Source: Bacteroidota bacterium (GTDB lineage Bacteria > Bacteroidota > Bacteroidia > Bacteroidales > Porphyromonadaceae). From it: DNA of 64,000 bases. The DNA is taken from positions 46,652 to 110,651 of the forward strand of contig JAEWZH010000018.1 in assembly GCA_023395395.1 (NCBI GenBank). The letters run 5' to 3'. The notes below the pieces were generated by a model. The model had not been told where the DNA came from. It did not search any database and saw only the letters and a program-made list of their open reading frames with translations. Both the position numbers and the translations under genes were made by a program. Below, piece by piece: positions 39,267 to 48,081 of the stretch (positions are counted from its first letter, which is position 1; each line of letters opens with the position of its first letter).

Positions 39267-41123
39267 TTAGAAAGGATAGATGAGAGGTAAAACAAAAACC
39301 ATGACCAATAGTATCACGACTTGCAATGGTAGCCCTACTTTGAGATAATCTATAAAACTGTACTTACCGGCGCTCATCACCATTGCATTGGGTGGGGTAG
39401 AGAATGGACTTGCAAAGCACATACTGGCAGCCACAGTCACCCCGATTAGGAAAGGCATCGGGCTCGCTTCTAGCATTTGTGCTGCTGCGACCGCAATAGG
39501 TGCGAAGAGAATTGCTGTAGCGGTATTACTAATAAACATAGTGAGGGTGGAAGTCGCAAGCATAATACCAGCTAACACCGCATAAGGTCCCATAGCTCCT
39601 AAGGCACCCACTAAGCTGTTGGAGATGACGCTACTTAGCCCAGTATTGTCCATTGCTGTAGCGAGTGGCATCATACAAGCAAATAGTACTACGCTCTCCC
39701 AGTTGATGGTATTGTAAGCATCTTTGGCACTCCTAAAGCACCCTCCCAAGATTACAAGTACTGTAGCGATGAGTACAGCAACCACAGGAGAAAGCCAATT
39801 AAATATCATTGCAAGAATCATAAGTAAGATGACGATTGAGGCAAAGGTGCCCTTGTGGTCTAGTGTAATCTTTGATGCCTCATCCTCGGGTTTCCCAATT
39901 ACTACAATATCGCTCTCCATTTGGCTCATCTTGTCGATGTCTTCCCAGGTACCTTGCACCAAGAGCATATCTCCAGAGAGTAGTTTGGTATTTGGAATAT
40001 CTTGAAGTATGTAGCTATTATTTCGCTGTACAGACAGGATATTGACATTGTAATTACTGCGCAGATGGGTGTCTCGTACTAGTTTATCATTGAGACGAGA
40101 TCCTCCCAGAAGTACCACTTCAGCCAAACCAAACTGATTGAACTTAAACTTCCCACTAAACTTGGGGGGTGTTACTGATAAATCTGAGGTTGCATCAAAA
40201 AAAGAAAGTCGATTGTCCTTTGCAAACTTCTTAATATCGTCAAACTCCCCTAGGACATATAGGAGATCATTAACTCCAATCTCAGTATCTCCCTCTGGCA
40301 AGTTAGCTACCACATTTTTGCCAAATGCAGTATAGTGACGGGTGCGAATCTCTGCTATGGTACAAGAGTAGCGCTTTGTAATTGCAAGTTCCTTCAGGGT
40401 TTTTCCAATTAAAGGGGAGTCTTTGGAGGGCTCTAGTCGATAGAGGTTATCGACGATTTTGTACTCATAGGTGAGTTGGTCTTGGCTCTTCGCCACAGAT
40501 CTGCGACCTCTATCTTGGTTTTTGTCTCCCTTTTCCAAAAGCCTAGACATGGGAATGAGCATCATCAAACCTACGACAAGCAATATGAGTCCAACTGGGA
40601 GTATGGAGAAAAATTCCAACCCTTTGTGGCCTGCATCTATCAATGCACCATGTACAATCAAGGTGGGTGGAGTACCAATCAGCGTCATCATACCACTTAT
40701 GCTACACATAAATGCCATAGGCATCAGTAGGCGACTAGGACTGGTATTGGATTGATTGGCTAGACTGATGACAATCGGCATCAAGATGGCTGCGGTACCT
40801 GTGTTGCTAACAAACAGACCTACTACCACGGTCACAAGCATCACTAATAGAAATAGTTTATTGGGATTTCCTCCTGCGAGGGCGAGTGTTTTATTACTTA
40901 TCTTGGAAGCGATGCCTGTCTGAGTAATAGCCCCTCCGACCACAAATAGCCCTGCAATCATGATGACTACCGAATTAGAGAATCCTGCCAGTCCCTCTTG
41001 GGGCGTAATCACCCCTGATAGTACCAATGCCAACATGGAGCAGAGCGCAATGATGTCGGAGCGAATTTTGCCCCAGACAAGTAGTGCTGCAGTGAGCACC
41101 AATATCACAAGTGTGGCAATCAT
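39267..41123 (-). CDS. SLC13/DASS-type transporter with two TrkA-C domains
   Basis: The 618-residue protein has about twelve membrane segments in two halves, each with a SNT-type loop (LFVSNTGTAAILMPIVISLA and MFISNTATAILFAPIAVAAA), and two soluble TrkA-C (RCK_C) domains between them at about residues 210-380. Family members carry sulfate, phosphate or dicarboxylates with sodium. The substrate cannot be fixed here. The ATG at 41123 is preferred to 41153 because it begins right before the first helix and lies after a -7 element (41151). Confidence 0.92.
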   Translation of the reverse strand: MIATLVILVLTAALLVWGKIRSDIIALCSMLALVLSGVITPQEGLAGFSNSVVIMIAGLFVVGGAITQTGIASKISNKTLALAGGNPNKLFLLVMLVTVVVGLFVSNTGTAAILMPIVISLANQSNTSPSRLLMPMAFMCSISGMMTLIGTPPTLIVHGALIDAGHKGLEFFSILPVGLILLVVGLMMLIPMSRLLEKGDKNQDRGRRSVAKSQDQLTYEYKIVDNLYRLEPSKDSPLIGKTLKELAITKRYSCTIAEIRTRHYTAFGKNVVANLPEGDTEIGVNDLLYVLGEFDDIKKFAKDNRLSFFDATSDLSVTPPKFSGKFKFNQFGLAEVVLLGGSRLNDKLVRDTHLRSNYNVNILSVQRNNSYILQDIPNTKLLSGDMLLVQGTWEDIDKMSQMESDIVVIGKPEDEASKITLDHKGTFASIVILLMILAMIFNWLSPVVAVLIATVLVILGGCFRSAKDAYNTINWESVVLFACMMPLATAMDNTGLSSVISNSLVGALGAMGPYAVLAGIMLATSTLTMFISNTATAILFAPIAVAAAQMLEASPMPFLIGVTVAASMCFASPFSTPPNAMVMSAGKYSFIDYLKVGLPLQVVILLVMVFVLPLIYPF

Positions 41124-41150
41124 ACTTAACCTCTCTTTTTTGACTATTTG

Positions 41151-41158
41151 CAAACTTA
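41151..41158 (-). promoter_or_regulatory. -7 element for the SLC13-tilS operon
   Basis: Read on the minus strand this is TAAGTTTG, matching TAnnTTTG, 27 bases before the ATG. No -33 box was recognised. Confidence 0.55.
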
Positions 41159-41244
41159 ATCATTATTTGCTGAATTTCATTTCCTTTCGTGCAAATTGCC
41201 TCAATTCCGAAGTATAAGAGGGGGATATGTCGGTGAAAAAACAA

Positions 41245-41332
41245 GATTCTCTCTACCGAGAGACTGGATTCTCTCTACAGAGCGACAGGATTCTCTCTAC
41301 CGAGAGACAAAATTCTCTCTACTATGGCGTTT
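41245..41332. repeat. 22-bp palindrome array C (four units)
   Basis: Units begin at 41245, 41267, 41289 and 41311, exactly 22 apart, and carry CTCTCTACCGAGAG-type palindromes; the last is cut to CTCTACTATGG. The units are the reverse complement of those in array E. The last unit and the next 16 bases (41317-41342) recur with three differences at 63720-63745. The array lies between the divergent SLC13 and xerD promoters. Confidence 0.95.
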
Positions 41333-41463
41333 CTGAAAATAGACAGTTTTAGTTCTGCTGTTGTTTATATTTAGTTATCCCCATAGATATACCTTCTCTC
41401 TCCGTTGGTACACAATATGAGGTTTTTCACGAATTCTATTCATCATTATTATTTTTCTTTCTC

Positions 41464-41492
41464 TTGGATATATCTGAAAAGTGGTAACTTTG
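41464..41492 (+). promoter_or_regulatory. promoter of xerD
   Basis: TTG (41464-41466), 18 bases, then TAACTTTG (41485-41492). The ATG follows after only four bases, so a leaderless mRNA is likely. Confidence 0.7.
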
Positions 41493-41496
41493 GGAT

Positions 41497-42399
41497 ATGA
41501 ATGAGAGCAAGATAGATGAGATATTGCAGGACTATCACGAGTACTTACTTCTTGAGCGCAATCTGGCAGAGAATAGTATTGTGAGCTATGGTAGGGACGT
41601 GCAGCACCTAGTAGAGTATGCTGAGATGCGAGAGAAATCGTATCTTGAGCTGACGTATGAGGAGCTAGAGGGTTTTCTCGCTTATTTATCCGACCTTGGA
41701 CTGGGGCAGAAGAGCCTTCGACGTACGGTGAGTGGTGTGAAGAGCTTCTATCGCTTCTTAGAGCTAGAAGAGATATTGGTGGACAATCCGACTGAGACAC
41801 TCGAAGGTCCTAGAGTGGCTGAGCATCTCCCTGAGGTGCTCACAGTAGAAGAAGTAGATGCGCTTCTCAGTGCAATAGATCTCGATACTCCTCATGGGCT
41901 CAGAAATGCTGCTCTTATAGAGCTCCTTTATAGCTGTGGACTACGTGTGTCAGAGGCTTGTGACCTCATATTCCCTTCACTTTACTTAGAGGAAAAATAT
42001 ATTCGTGTGGTAGGGAAGGGTACCAAGGAACGACTGGTACCGATGTCTGAGAGTGCAGTAGAGCGAATTATGGACTATCTGCCTGTGCGGCATGCTATTG
42101 AGGCAAAGCCAGGCTACACCCATCACCTATTTCTCAATCGTATTCGCACTGGAATTTCTCGACAGATGGTATTTATGGTAGTTAAAGATTTGGCAGAACG
42201 CATTGGGCTAGAAAAAGAAATTTCTCCACATACCTTTCGTCATTCTTTTGCCACCCATCTATTGGAAGGGGGAGCTAACCTTCAGGCTATTCGGGATATG
42301 CTGGGACATTCGGATATTTCTACGACAGAAATCTATACACACATTGATCGAAGTAAACTAAGAGATGATATTCTTAGGTACCATCCTAGAAATAGTTAA
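41497..42399 (+). CDS. xerD: tyrosine recombinase XerD
   Basis: XerD with XerC resolves chromosome dimers at dif. The SAM-like N-domain is followed by the catalytic domain with the full set of residues: the Arg in CGLRVSEACDL, Lys in GKGTKERLVP, HxxR in SPHTFRHSFATHLLEGG, His in MLGHSDISTT and the nucleophile Tyr in TEIYTHIDR. The length of 300 residues is that of a housekeeping Xer protein. There are no signs of an integrated element or attachment sites around it, so it is taken as the host gene and not an integrase. Confidence 0.94.
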   Translation: MNESKIDEILQDYHEYLLLERNLAENSIVSYGRDVQHLVEYAEMREKSYLELTYEELEGFLAYLSDLGLGQKSLRRTVSGVKSFYRFLELEEILVDNPTETLEGPRVAEHLPEVLTVEEVDALLSAIDLDTPHGLRNAALIELLYSCGLRVSEACDLIFPSLYLEEKYIRVVGKGTKERLVPMSESAVERIMDYLPVRHAIEAKPGYTHHLFLNRIRTGISRQMVFMVVKDLAERIGLEKEISPHTFRHSFATHLLEGGANLQAIRDMLGHSDISTTEIYTHIDRSKLRDDILRYHPRNS

Positions 42400-42504
42400 A
42401 TATCTTCTAAGTATAGAAATATCAATTCTAGTGCAGTATATCCTTGATTTTAGGACTAAACTAAATATTTAATACACAAAAAAACTAAAAAAATATATAT
42501 CTAC

Positions 42505-42534
42505 TTGATTTTACGAATAATTACCTTATATTTG
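42505..42534 (+). promoter_or_regulatory. promoter of hup
   Basis: TTG (42505-42507), 19 bases, TATATTTG (42527-42534). The roughly 90-base leader contains a hairpin (GCCTAT at 42557-42562 with ATAGGC at 42567-42572, GGTG loop). Confidence 0.8.
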
Positions 42535-42632
42535 GGCAAGAATTAGTTAGGTGTATGCCTATGGTGATAGGCACCCCTTCCTTGGAATTCAGAAGAGTTA
42601 TTATATACTTCCATTTTTAAAATTGTTTTAAT

Positions 42633-42911
42633 ATGAATAAGACTGAATTTATTGCTGCTGTAGCGCAGAAGGCTGAGTTGACTAAGGTTGACACCAAGAA
42701 GGCTGTTGATGCAGGTATTGAGGTTATTCGTGAGCAAATGAAGAAGGGCGAGAAGGTTGCCATCCTAGGTTTTGGTACTTTCTCCGTTTCTCAGCGTGCT
42801 GCACGTGAGGGTGTTAATCCACAGACTGGCAAGAAGATGAAGATTGCAGCTCGCAAGGTGGTTCGCTTCAAGGCGGGTGCTGCTCTTGATCTCAACACTA
42901 AGAAGAAGTAA
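42633..42911 (+). CDS. hup: HU-family DNA-binding protein
   Basis: HU bends and packs DNA in the nucleoid. The 92-residue protein has the family pattern: MNKTEFIAAVAQKAELTK, then GFGTFSVSQRAAREGVNPQTGKKMKIAARKVVRFKAG with the DNA-binding beta arms and the intercalating Pro. It has its own strong promoter with a structured leader and its own strong terminator, as expected for an abundant protein. Confidence 0.97.
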   Translation: MNKTEFIAAVAQKAELTKVDTKKAVDAGIEVIREQMKKGEKVAILGFGTFSVSQRAAREGVNPQTGKKMKIAARKVVRFKAGAALDLNTKKK

Positions 42912-42937
42912 TTAGGTCCTTTACTTAGGTCATTCTA

Positions 42938-42967
42938 CTCCACACCTATAATTATGTAGGTGTGGAG
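42938..42967 (+). terminator. strong terminator after hup
   Basis: An 11-bp perfect stem (42938-42948 with 42957-42967) is followed directly by a run of T. Confidence 0.95.
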
Positions 42968-43042
42968 TTTTTTCTATTAAACCTTTTCCTCTTGTCGATT
43001 GTTATTCAACCGAGGTGCAATAATGCCCGAGGATTTTTTTTA

Positions 43043-43768
43043 ATGAAGATAAATTACATAGCAATGGCACTCGCTTCTGTGCTCTTAGGTTTCACTTCTT
43101 GTCAAAAGAAAGACGAGACTAAGGGTTCGGCGATGCAGGAGAATTCAACTGAAGTAATAATAACTAATAACAATGCAACGAATATGAAGTTTGAACTAGT
43201 AAAACTACCTTACGCTCCCAATGCTTTGGAGCCAGTAATCAGCGAGAAGACTATCGGGCTGCACCATGGCAAGCACCTGCAGACTTATGTTAATAATCTC
43301 AATAAGCTCATTGAAGGCACAGAGTTTGCCGATATGGAGCTTGTAGATATTGTAAAGAAGTCTGAAGGTGGAATCTTTAACAATGCGGGGCAGACCCTCA
43401 ATCATAATCTTTATTTTACCCAGTTTGCCCCGAACAAGGGTGGTGAGCCGACCGGTGACCTACTCAAAGCTATCGAAACAAAATGGGGTAGTTTCGCCGA
43501 ATTCAAGAAACAGTTTGAAGCTGATGCTACAGGTCTATTTGGTGCCGGTTGGGCATGGCTGGCAACGGATAAGGATGGCAACCTCTCCATCACCAAGTAC
43601 AGCAATGCAGGTAACCCTGTTGTCGATGGACTTACACCTCTTTTTGGAGCAGACGTGTGGGAGCATGCCTACTATGTAGACTTTGAAAACCGTAGAGCAG
43701 AGCACTTGGCAAAACTTTGGGATATTACTAATTGGGATGAAATAGCAAACCGCTACACAAATCGCTAA
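43043..43768 (+). CDS. sodB: Fe/Mn superoxide dismutase with lipoprotein signal
   Basis: The enzyme converts superoxide to hydrogen peroxide. The dismutase part (from residue 48, MKFELVKLPYAPNALEPVIS) is close to P. gingivalis SOD, with metal ligands H74, H121, D204 and H208. Gln118 and the Gly202 next to the ligand Asp fit the Fe or cambialistic type. In front of it stand 47 extra residues that start with a lipoprotein signal (LLGFTSC, Cys20) and a low-complexity linker. So the enzyme is probably exported and lipid-anchored. A second ATG at 43184 begins exactly at the normal cytoplasmic start, which would allow two forms. The frame upstream of 43043 reads back into the hup terminator and is not used. 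Confidence 0.93.
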   Translation: MKINYIAMALASVLLGFTSCQKKDETKGSAMQENSTEVIITNNNATNMKFELVKLPYAPNALEPVISEKTIGLHHGKHLQTYVNNLNKLIEGTEFADMELVDIVKKSEGGIFNNAGQTLNHNLYFTQFAPNKGGEPTGDLLKAIETKWGSFAEFKKQFEADATGLFGAGWAWLATDKDGNLSITKYSNAGNPVVDGLTPLFGADVWEHAYYVDFENRRAEHLAKLWDITNWDEIANRYTNR

Positions 43769-43795
43769 TCTGTATCGTCCTATTATATATTTTAT

Positions 43796-43824
43796 GTGGC
43801 GCATCCAAGATTTGGGTGCGCCAC
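43796..43824 (+). terminator. hairpin after the SOD gene
   Basis: A 13-bp stem with one G-T wobble (43796-43808 with 43812-43824) and a three-base loop. The T-tail is poor. Confidence 0.7.
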
Positions 43825-43826
43825 TA

Positions 43827-43858
43827 TTGCCCTATATGGGGGAAAAAAGGTATATTTG
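43827..43858 (+). promoter_or_regulatory. promoter of tig
   Basis: TTG (43827-43829), 21 bases, TATATTTG (43851-43858), 55 bases before the ATG. Confidence 0.75.
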
Positions 43859-43913
43859 CCGATAATTCTTTGGAAATAAGTAATAACTACTGTAGTTTTA
43901 AGATTAAGAGACA

Positions 43914-45296
43914 ATGAATATCTCAATAGTTGAGCAGAAGGAGGGTTTTGTCCGTTTACAGGTGGATGTAGTAAAAGGAGACTATCAAGACGAACACAAT
44001 AAGGAACTGAAGCATGTCGCACGCAGTGCCAAAGTGAAGGGCTTCAGGGAAGGGAAGGCTCCTGTCGGTATGATTGAAAAGATGTATGGTGAGGGCGTTC
44101 GCTATGAGGTAATCAATCGTATGGTAGGTAAGCTCGTTGATGACTTCATCAAGGAGAAAGAGTATAAGGTAATCGGCTGGGCTATTCCTGAGGAGAATAA
44201 TAGCGTAGAAATGACCAAGGAGGATATGACCCTCTACTTTAAGCTTGCGCTTCACCCAGCAGAGTATGATACAGACTTCAGCGATAAGACCTTTACCAAG
44301 TACGAGATAACTATCTCTGATGATGAAGTCACAAAGCAGCTTGAGGCCATACAGCAAGCCAATGCCAGTATGCAGGAGACCGACCAAGTAGTAGCGGATG
44401 CTATCGTAGGTGGTGATATTGCAGAGTTGGAGGGAGATACCCGAAAGGAGGGTGGCATCCTGAAAGAGAATGTAACTATCTATCCTCAGTTTATGAAGGA
44501 CGAGGAGGAGAAAGCAAAGTTTATGGATGCTGGGAAGAGCTCAGTGGTAGTATTTAGCCCATACAAGGCCTTTGACGGTAATAGCGCAGAGCTATCTTCT
44601 CTATTCGGTATTGATAAAGATGAGGTTGAAAATCTAAAAGGCAAGGAGTTTAGCTTCCAAATCGAAACCATTCGTCATATGGTGCCAGCAGAGCTCAATC
44701 AGGAATTCTTTGATACTGCCTTTGGAGAGGGTAAGGTGAACAACGAGGATGAAGCCAAGACTAAGATTCGTGAGTTTATGGAGGCGTCCGAGCGAGGCAA
44801 TGCGGACTACAAGTTTGCTTCAGATTTCCTAGACTATGTAAGGGAAGAGAAAGCGTCTAAGCTCGTGCTCGCAGACGATCTGATTATAGAGTGGTATAGC
44901 GACAATCTAAAGCGCAATAATGATGATGAGGGTCTAAAGAACCTCAATAAGGAATCTCTCATCAAGAGTCTAAAGCGTGAGCTATATATCCGTCACCTTG
45001 CAAATGAAGAGAAGCTAGAGGTCTCTGATGAGGATGTCCGTGGTTTTGCTTACGAAATGGTTAGAAATCAATTTGCACAGATGGGTTGGACTAATCCTGA
45101 TCACGAGATTGTGGCAAAATATGCTGATCAACAATTACAGGATAGCAACTTTGCATATTCAATGGAAATGAATATTCTAGAGCAGAAGGTCGGCAAGGCG
45201 ATGCAAGAGAAGGTAAAGCTTGAGACCAAACAAGTAACTGCAGAGGAGCTTCGTGAGATTCTTAATCCAAAGAAAAAAGAGACTACCGAGGAGTAA
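43914..45296 (+). CDS. tig: trigger factor
   Basis: Trigger factor is the chaperone that receives new chains at the ribosome exit. The N-domain holds the ribosome-docking loop KVKGFREGKAPVGMIEKMYG. The middle region, where the FKBP-type isomerase domain sits in E. coli, is reduced and lacks clear isomerase motifs, as in other Bacteroidetes. The helical C-domain follows, and the acidic/Lys tail ends in KKKETTEE. The length of 460 residues is normal for the phylum. A bidirectional terminator separates it from GH110. Confidence 0.93.
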   Translation: MNISIVEQKEGFVRLQVDVVKGDYQDEHNKELKHVARSAKVKGFREGKAPVGMIEKMYGEGVRYEVINRMVGKLVDDFIKEKEYKVIGWAIPEENNSVEMTKEDMTLYFKLALHPAEYDTDFSDKTFTKYEITISDDEVTKQLEAIQQANASMQETDQVVADAIVGGDIAELEGDTRKEGGILKENVTIYPQFMKDEEEKAKFMDAGKSSVVVFSPYKAFDGNSAELSSLFGIDKDEVENLKGKEFSFQIETIRHMVPAELNQEFFDTAFGEGKVNNEDEAKTKIREFMEASERGNADYKFASDFLDYVREEKASKLVLADDLIIEWYSDNLKRNNDDEGLKNLNKESLIKSLKRELYIRHLANEEKLEVSDEDVRGFAYEMVRNQFAQMGWTNPDHEIVAKYADQQLQDSNFAYSMEMNILEQKVGKAMQEKVKLETKQVTAEELREILNPKKKETTEE

Positions 45297-45322
45297 TTCC
45301 AAGATAGTTTATTAAAGCAAAT

Positions 45323-45360
45323 AAAATAGGTCGGGAAACGAAAGTTTCTCGACCTATTTT
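45323..45360. terminator. bidirectional terminator between tig and GH110
   Basis: AAAATAGGTCG and GAAAC (45323-45339) pair with GTTTC and CGACCTATTTT (45344-45360), with one mismatch and a GAAA loop. A and T runs on both sides fit two-way use. Confidence 0.9.
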
Positions 45361-45376
45361 TATACAGTGGATTTGC

Positions 45377-47164
45377 TTAATTCTCTGAGAATAGCGACAC
45401 TGTCATCTCCTGGCAGTTGATGACGGGTGTGCTAAAATTGTCACTAATGTAAGTCCCTATATTGTGGAGCTTAGAATTGTTGTCCTTGAAGAGAGAAATA
45501 TAGTCGTCGTTAAGGTTGATGGTGTTATTCTTAAATACCAGCTCACGAAGCGATTTGGCATAAAAGATAGGAGTAGGGAAATTGTCGAAGATATTATTTT
45601 CTACTACCACTCGTCCATGGAAGTATTCTCCCTCTACAGTAAGTGGCATCTGAGGAGAGATAGAGATGATACCATCGGTAAACTGGTAGAGGCTGGTAAG
45701 TGCATTGATAAAATGATTTCCAGTGATTACCACATCTTCGCAAGGACCACTTTCATACCATCCATTAGCATCACCTGTTAGTAGGATGGCACTGCCGTGT
45801 GTATGATCAAAGGTATTGTCGGTGCATTCTACACGCTTGGGTGTAGAAAAGAGAGCCCCACGAGCGCGATTGTTGCGCACAGTACTCTTGGTAAATAGTA
45901 CTTCGGGATGTGCTGTGAGATTTTCGATAGCGAGAGCCTTCGAGGTCTGTGGAAGTGCTTCGGCAAAGGTAATCTTGATCTGAGTAGTGGAGAGCACCTC
46001 TATCTTAGTAGGTAGGTAAGATGCTACAGGAAGCAATGTCTCACGAGAGATGAGCCTGAGACTATCACCCTCTTCGTACCATGTGAAGCCAAAGCTCTGC
46101 TCGTGAGCAAAGGTGCCGACCAATTCGTTACCAGCAATGCTATCTACCCTGAGGTAGGTGCCATGTACATTGATAGCATCATCTGCCATATTTTCGTAAA
46201 GGCCACCAGTAGAGATAATCTTGCCACGGCAGCCAGAGAAGTGCGTGGCGTCAGCCACGGTGGTGAATACTCGCTCGCTTCCTTCTGAAATAGCTACATG
46301 GAAGCCATCTAGGGTAATGTCGCTACTATTCTGCGCCACGAGCCCCATACCCTCGGCAAAATGAACAGCGACATCCTTAACCTGGATATTCTTAGAGTCC
46401 ATAATTACAATACTAGGAGTAGGTCGATAGTAGGAACGTATAGCGTATCTGTCGCCGACTTCCAGGTATTGCGCTTCATTCCAATTGCGTAGTTGTAATG
46501 TGTGATTCCCTAATTCTTCAATGGTAGTAGGATTAAAAGAAGGGTCGGATCTATTCCACTTCATGTGACCTGCATTGTCAAATGCGAGCATAGTGTATAG
46601 AGGTAGTTCATAAGTCTCTCCAAGGAGCACAAACTGATTACCCTCAATGCGATATTGAGTCTCACCGAGTACCTTGACTTTGACGTCACTTTGATCTTTG
46701 TCTATCTCAAGTACCTCTATCTGGCTCATAGCGGGACGTGGATAGTCGATAGAGAAACCCTCTAGGTGGATATTGTCACTTTCTTTAAGGACAATCGGTA
46801 TGAAGCGACCATGAAACTGTAACCTGGTCTTATCTCCTAGTACACTGACGTTATTCATCCTCTCAAACATCATAGCCACGGGTCGATGATCTACATGGTC
46901 GTGATTGGAGATATAAAGTTGGTGTAGGGGTAGTTGTTCCTGATAGACATGGAGATCTCCTTTGGGTAGGTAGACAATCACCTCTTTACCTTCCATTGAT
47001 GCTTTCTTGGCATCATCTAAGAGGGCGAGTAGGGCAGTGGCGTTGTCGTGAGTAGGGTCGTCTATCACCGCTCCATAATCGGTAAGCCGTAATTCTACCT
47101 TCTTGTTGTCTTCCGAACAAGATAACAGGAATAGGGCCATGAGTAGCGTAAGTACCTTTTTCAT
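45377..47164 (-). CDS. GH110-like exo-alpha-1,3-galactosidase, lipoprotein
   Basis: The 595-residue protein starts with a lipoprotein signal (LFLLSC, Cys16) and folds as a right-handed beta-helix, seen from the repeated NI-x-V-x-D and TG-N-x-F turns. The stretch GGLYENMADDAINVHGTYL with Asp328-Asp329 matches the active-site region of GH110 enzymes from Bacteroides, which remove the terminal alpha-galactose from blood-group B antigens. The assignment rests on this motif and the overall layout. It overlaps queG by four bases and is the last gene of the tetR-rarA-murB-MBL-queG run, an odd place for a glycan-degrading enzyme. Confidence 0.82.
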   Translation of the reverse strand: MKKVLTLLMALFLLSCSEDNKKVELRLTDYGAVIDDPTHDNATALLALLDDAKKASMEGKEVIVYLPKGDLHVYQEQLPLHQLYISNHDHVDHRPVAMMFERMNNVSVLGDKTRLQFHGRFIPIVLKESDNIHLEGFSIDYPRPAMSQIEVLEIDKDQSDVKVKVLGETQYRIEGNQFVLLGETYELPLYTMLAFDNAGHMKWNRSDPSFNPTTIEELGNHTLQLRNWNEAQYLEVGDRYAIRSYYRPTPSIVIMDSKNIQVKDVAVHFAEGMGLVAQNSSDITLDGFHVAISEGSERVFTTVADATHFSGCRGKIISTGGLYENMADDAINVHGTYLRVDSIAGNELVGTFAHEQSFGFTWYEEGDSLRLISRETLLPVASYLPTKIEVLSTTQIKITFAEALPQTSKALAIENLTAHPEVLFTKSTVRNNRARGALFSTPKRVECTDNTFDHTHGSAILLTGDANGWYESGPCEDVVITGNHFINALTSLYQFTDGIISISPQMPLTVEGEYFHGRVVVENNIFDNFPTPIFYAKSLRELVFKNNTINLNDDYISLFKDNNSKLHNIGTYISDNFSTPVINCQEMTVSLFSEN

Positions 47165-48078
47165 GATTGCTTGTTATTGATTGTGTACAGATTTGCATTT
47201 CGTTGCATACCCTCCAGTTTTGCCCTTGTGGCAGCTGTGCCATGGAATAGCCGGGCGTACTTGGACTCGTCTAGTTCTTTGATGTCTTCCTCCTTTAGCT
47301 CGAGTAGTTGTGGGGCTGGTGGAAAGAGTCTTGTTGGGCGAGGAGTTCTATTGTATGGGCATACGTCTTGGCAGGTATCACAGCCGTAGAGTCGTTTGCC
47401 TAGTTTCTTAGATAAATCTTCAGGAATCTCACCTTTGTGTTCGATAGTGAGGTAGTTGATGCACCGACGGGCATCGAGCCCATCATCTGTAAGTGCTCCA
47501 GTAGGGCAAGCATCGATACATTTGTGACAACTCCCACACATCTTTGAGCAAACAGTATCAGTCGATAGCTCTAGAGAAGTCAGCAATTCCCCGAGAAAGA
47601 CAAAGCTACCTACTCTCGGGATGATAAGGTTGCTATTCTTCCCCACAAAGCCTATTCCAGATTTTTGAGCCCAGTAGCGCTCCATAAAAGGCGCAGTGTC
47701 TACCAGAGGTCGATAGTCATGCGCCCCAATTTCCTCTTCAATTTGCTTTGCTAATCTCAGGAGTAACTGCTTTATCACCTTGTGATAGTCACGACCTAGT
47801 GCGTACTTAGCTATTTGAGGAGCATCAGGGGGTTGTGGCTCAGCGGGGTAGTAGGAGACTGCAATCACGATGGCACTTTGCGCTTCAGGAAGAAGCAGTT
47901 TTGGATTTTCTCTCTGTGCTTTATGCTTCTCTAAGTACTCCATACTGGCTTGCTTACCATCTGCTAACCAAGAGTCATAGTATGCTACTGCTTGAGGAGC
48001 GACGTTCTCGATTGGTACAAAACCGATTGCATCTATCCCAAGCTCTTCTGCTATTCTCCTGATTCGCTGTGTGAGCAT
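47161..48078 (-). CDS. queG: epoxyqueuosine reductase
   Basis: QueG reduces epoxyqueuosine in tRNA to queuosine with cobalamin and two [4Fe-4S] clusters. The two cluster motifs are seen as CGSCHKCIDACPTGAL and CDTCQDVCPYN, and the N-terminal part has the ELGIDAIGFVPIE pattern and RDYHKVIKQLL. The 305-residue length fits the form without the extra C-terminal HEAT repeats. queA, the step before it, lies at 60141, and nrdJ is another cobalamin user. It is three bases downstream of the MBL gene. Confidence 0.95.
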   Translation of the reverse strand: MLTQRIRRIAEELGIDAIGFVPIENVAPQAVAYYDSWLADGKQASMEYLEKHKAQRENPKLLLPEAQSAIVIAVSYYPAEPQPPDAPQIAKYALGRDYHKVIKQLLLRLAKQIEEEIGAHDYRPLVDTAPFMERYWAQKSGIGFVGKNSNLIIPRVGSFVFLGELLTSLELSTDTVCSKMCGSCHKCIDACPTGALTDDGLDARRCINYLTIEHKGEIPEDLSKKLGKRLYGCDTCQDVCPYNRTPRPTRLFPPAPQLLELKEEDIKELDESKYARLFHGTAATRAKLEGMQRNANLYTINNKQS

Positions 48079-48081
48079 AGA

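Noticed and set aside
41497..42399. XerD-type recombinase as an integrase of a mobile element
   Set aside because: Its size and sequence are those of the housekeeping recombinase, and no att repeats, cargo or tRNA target lie next to it.
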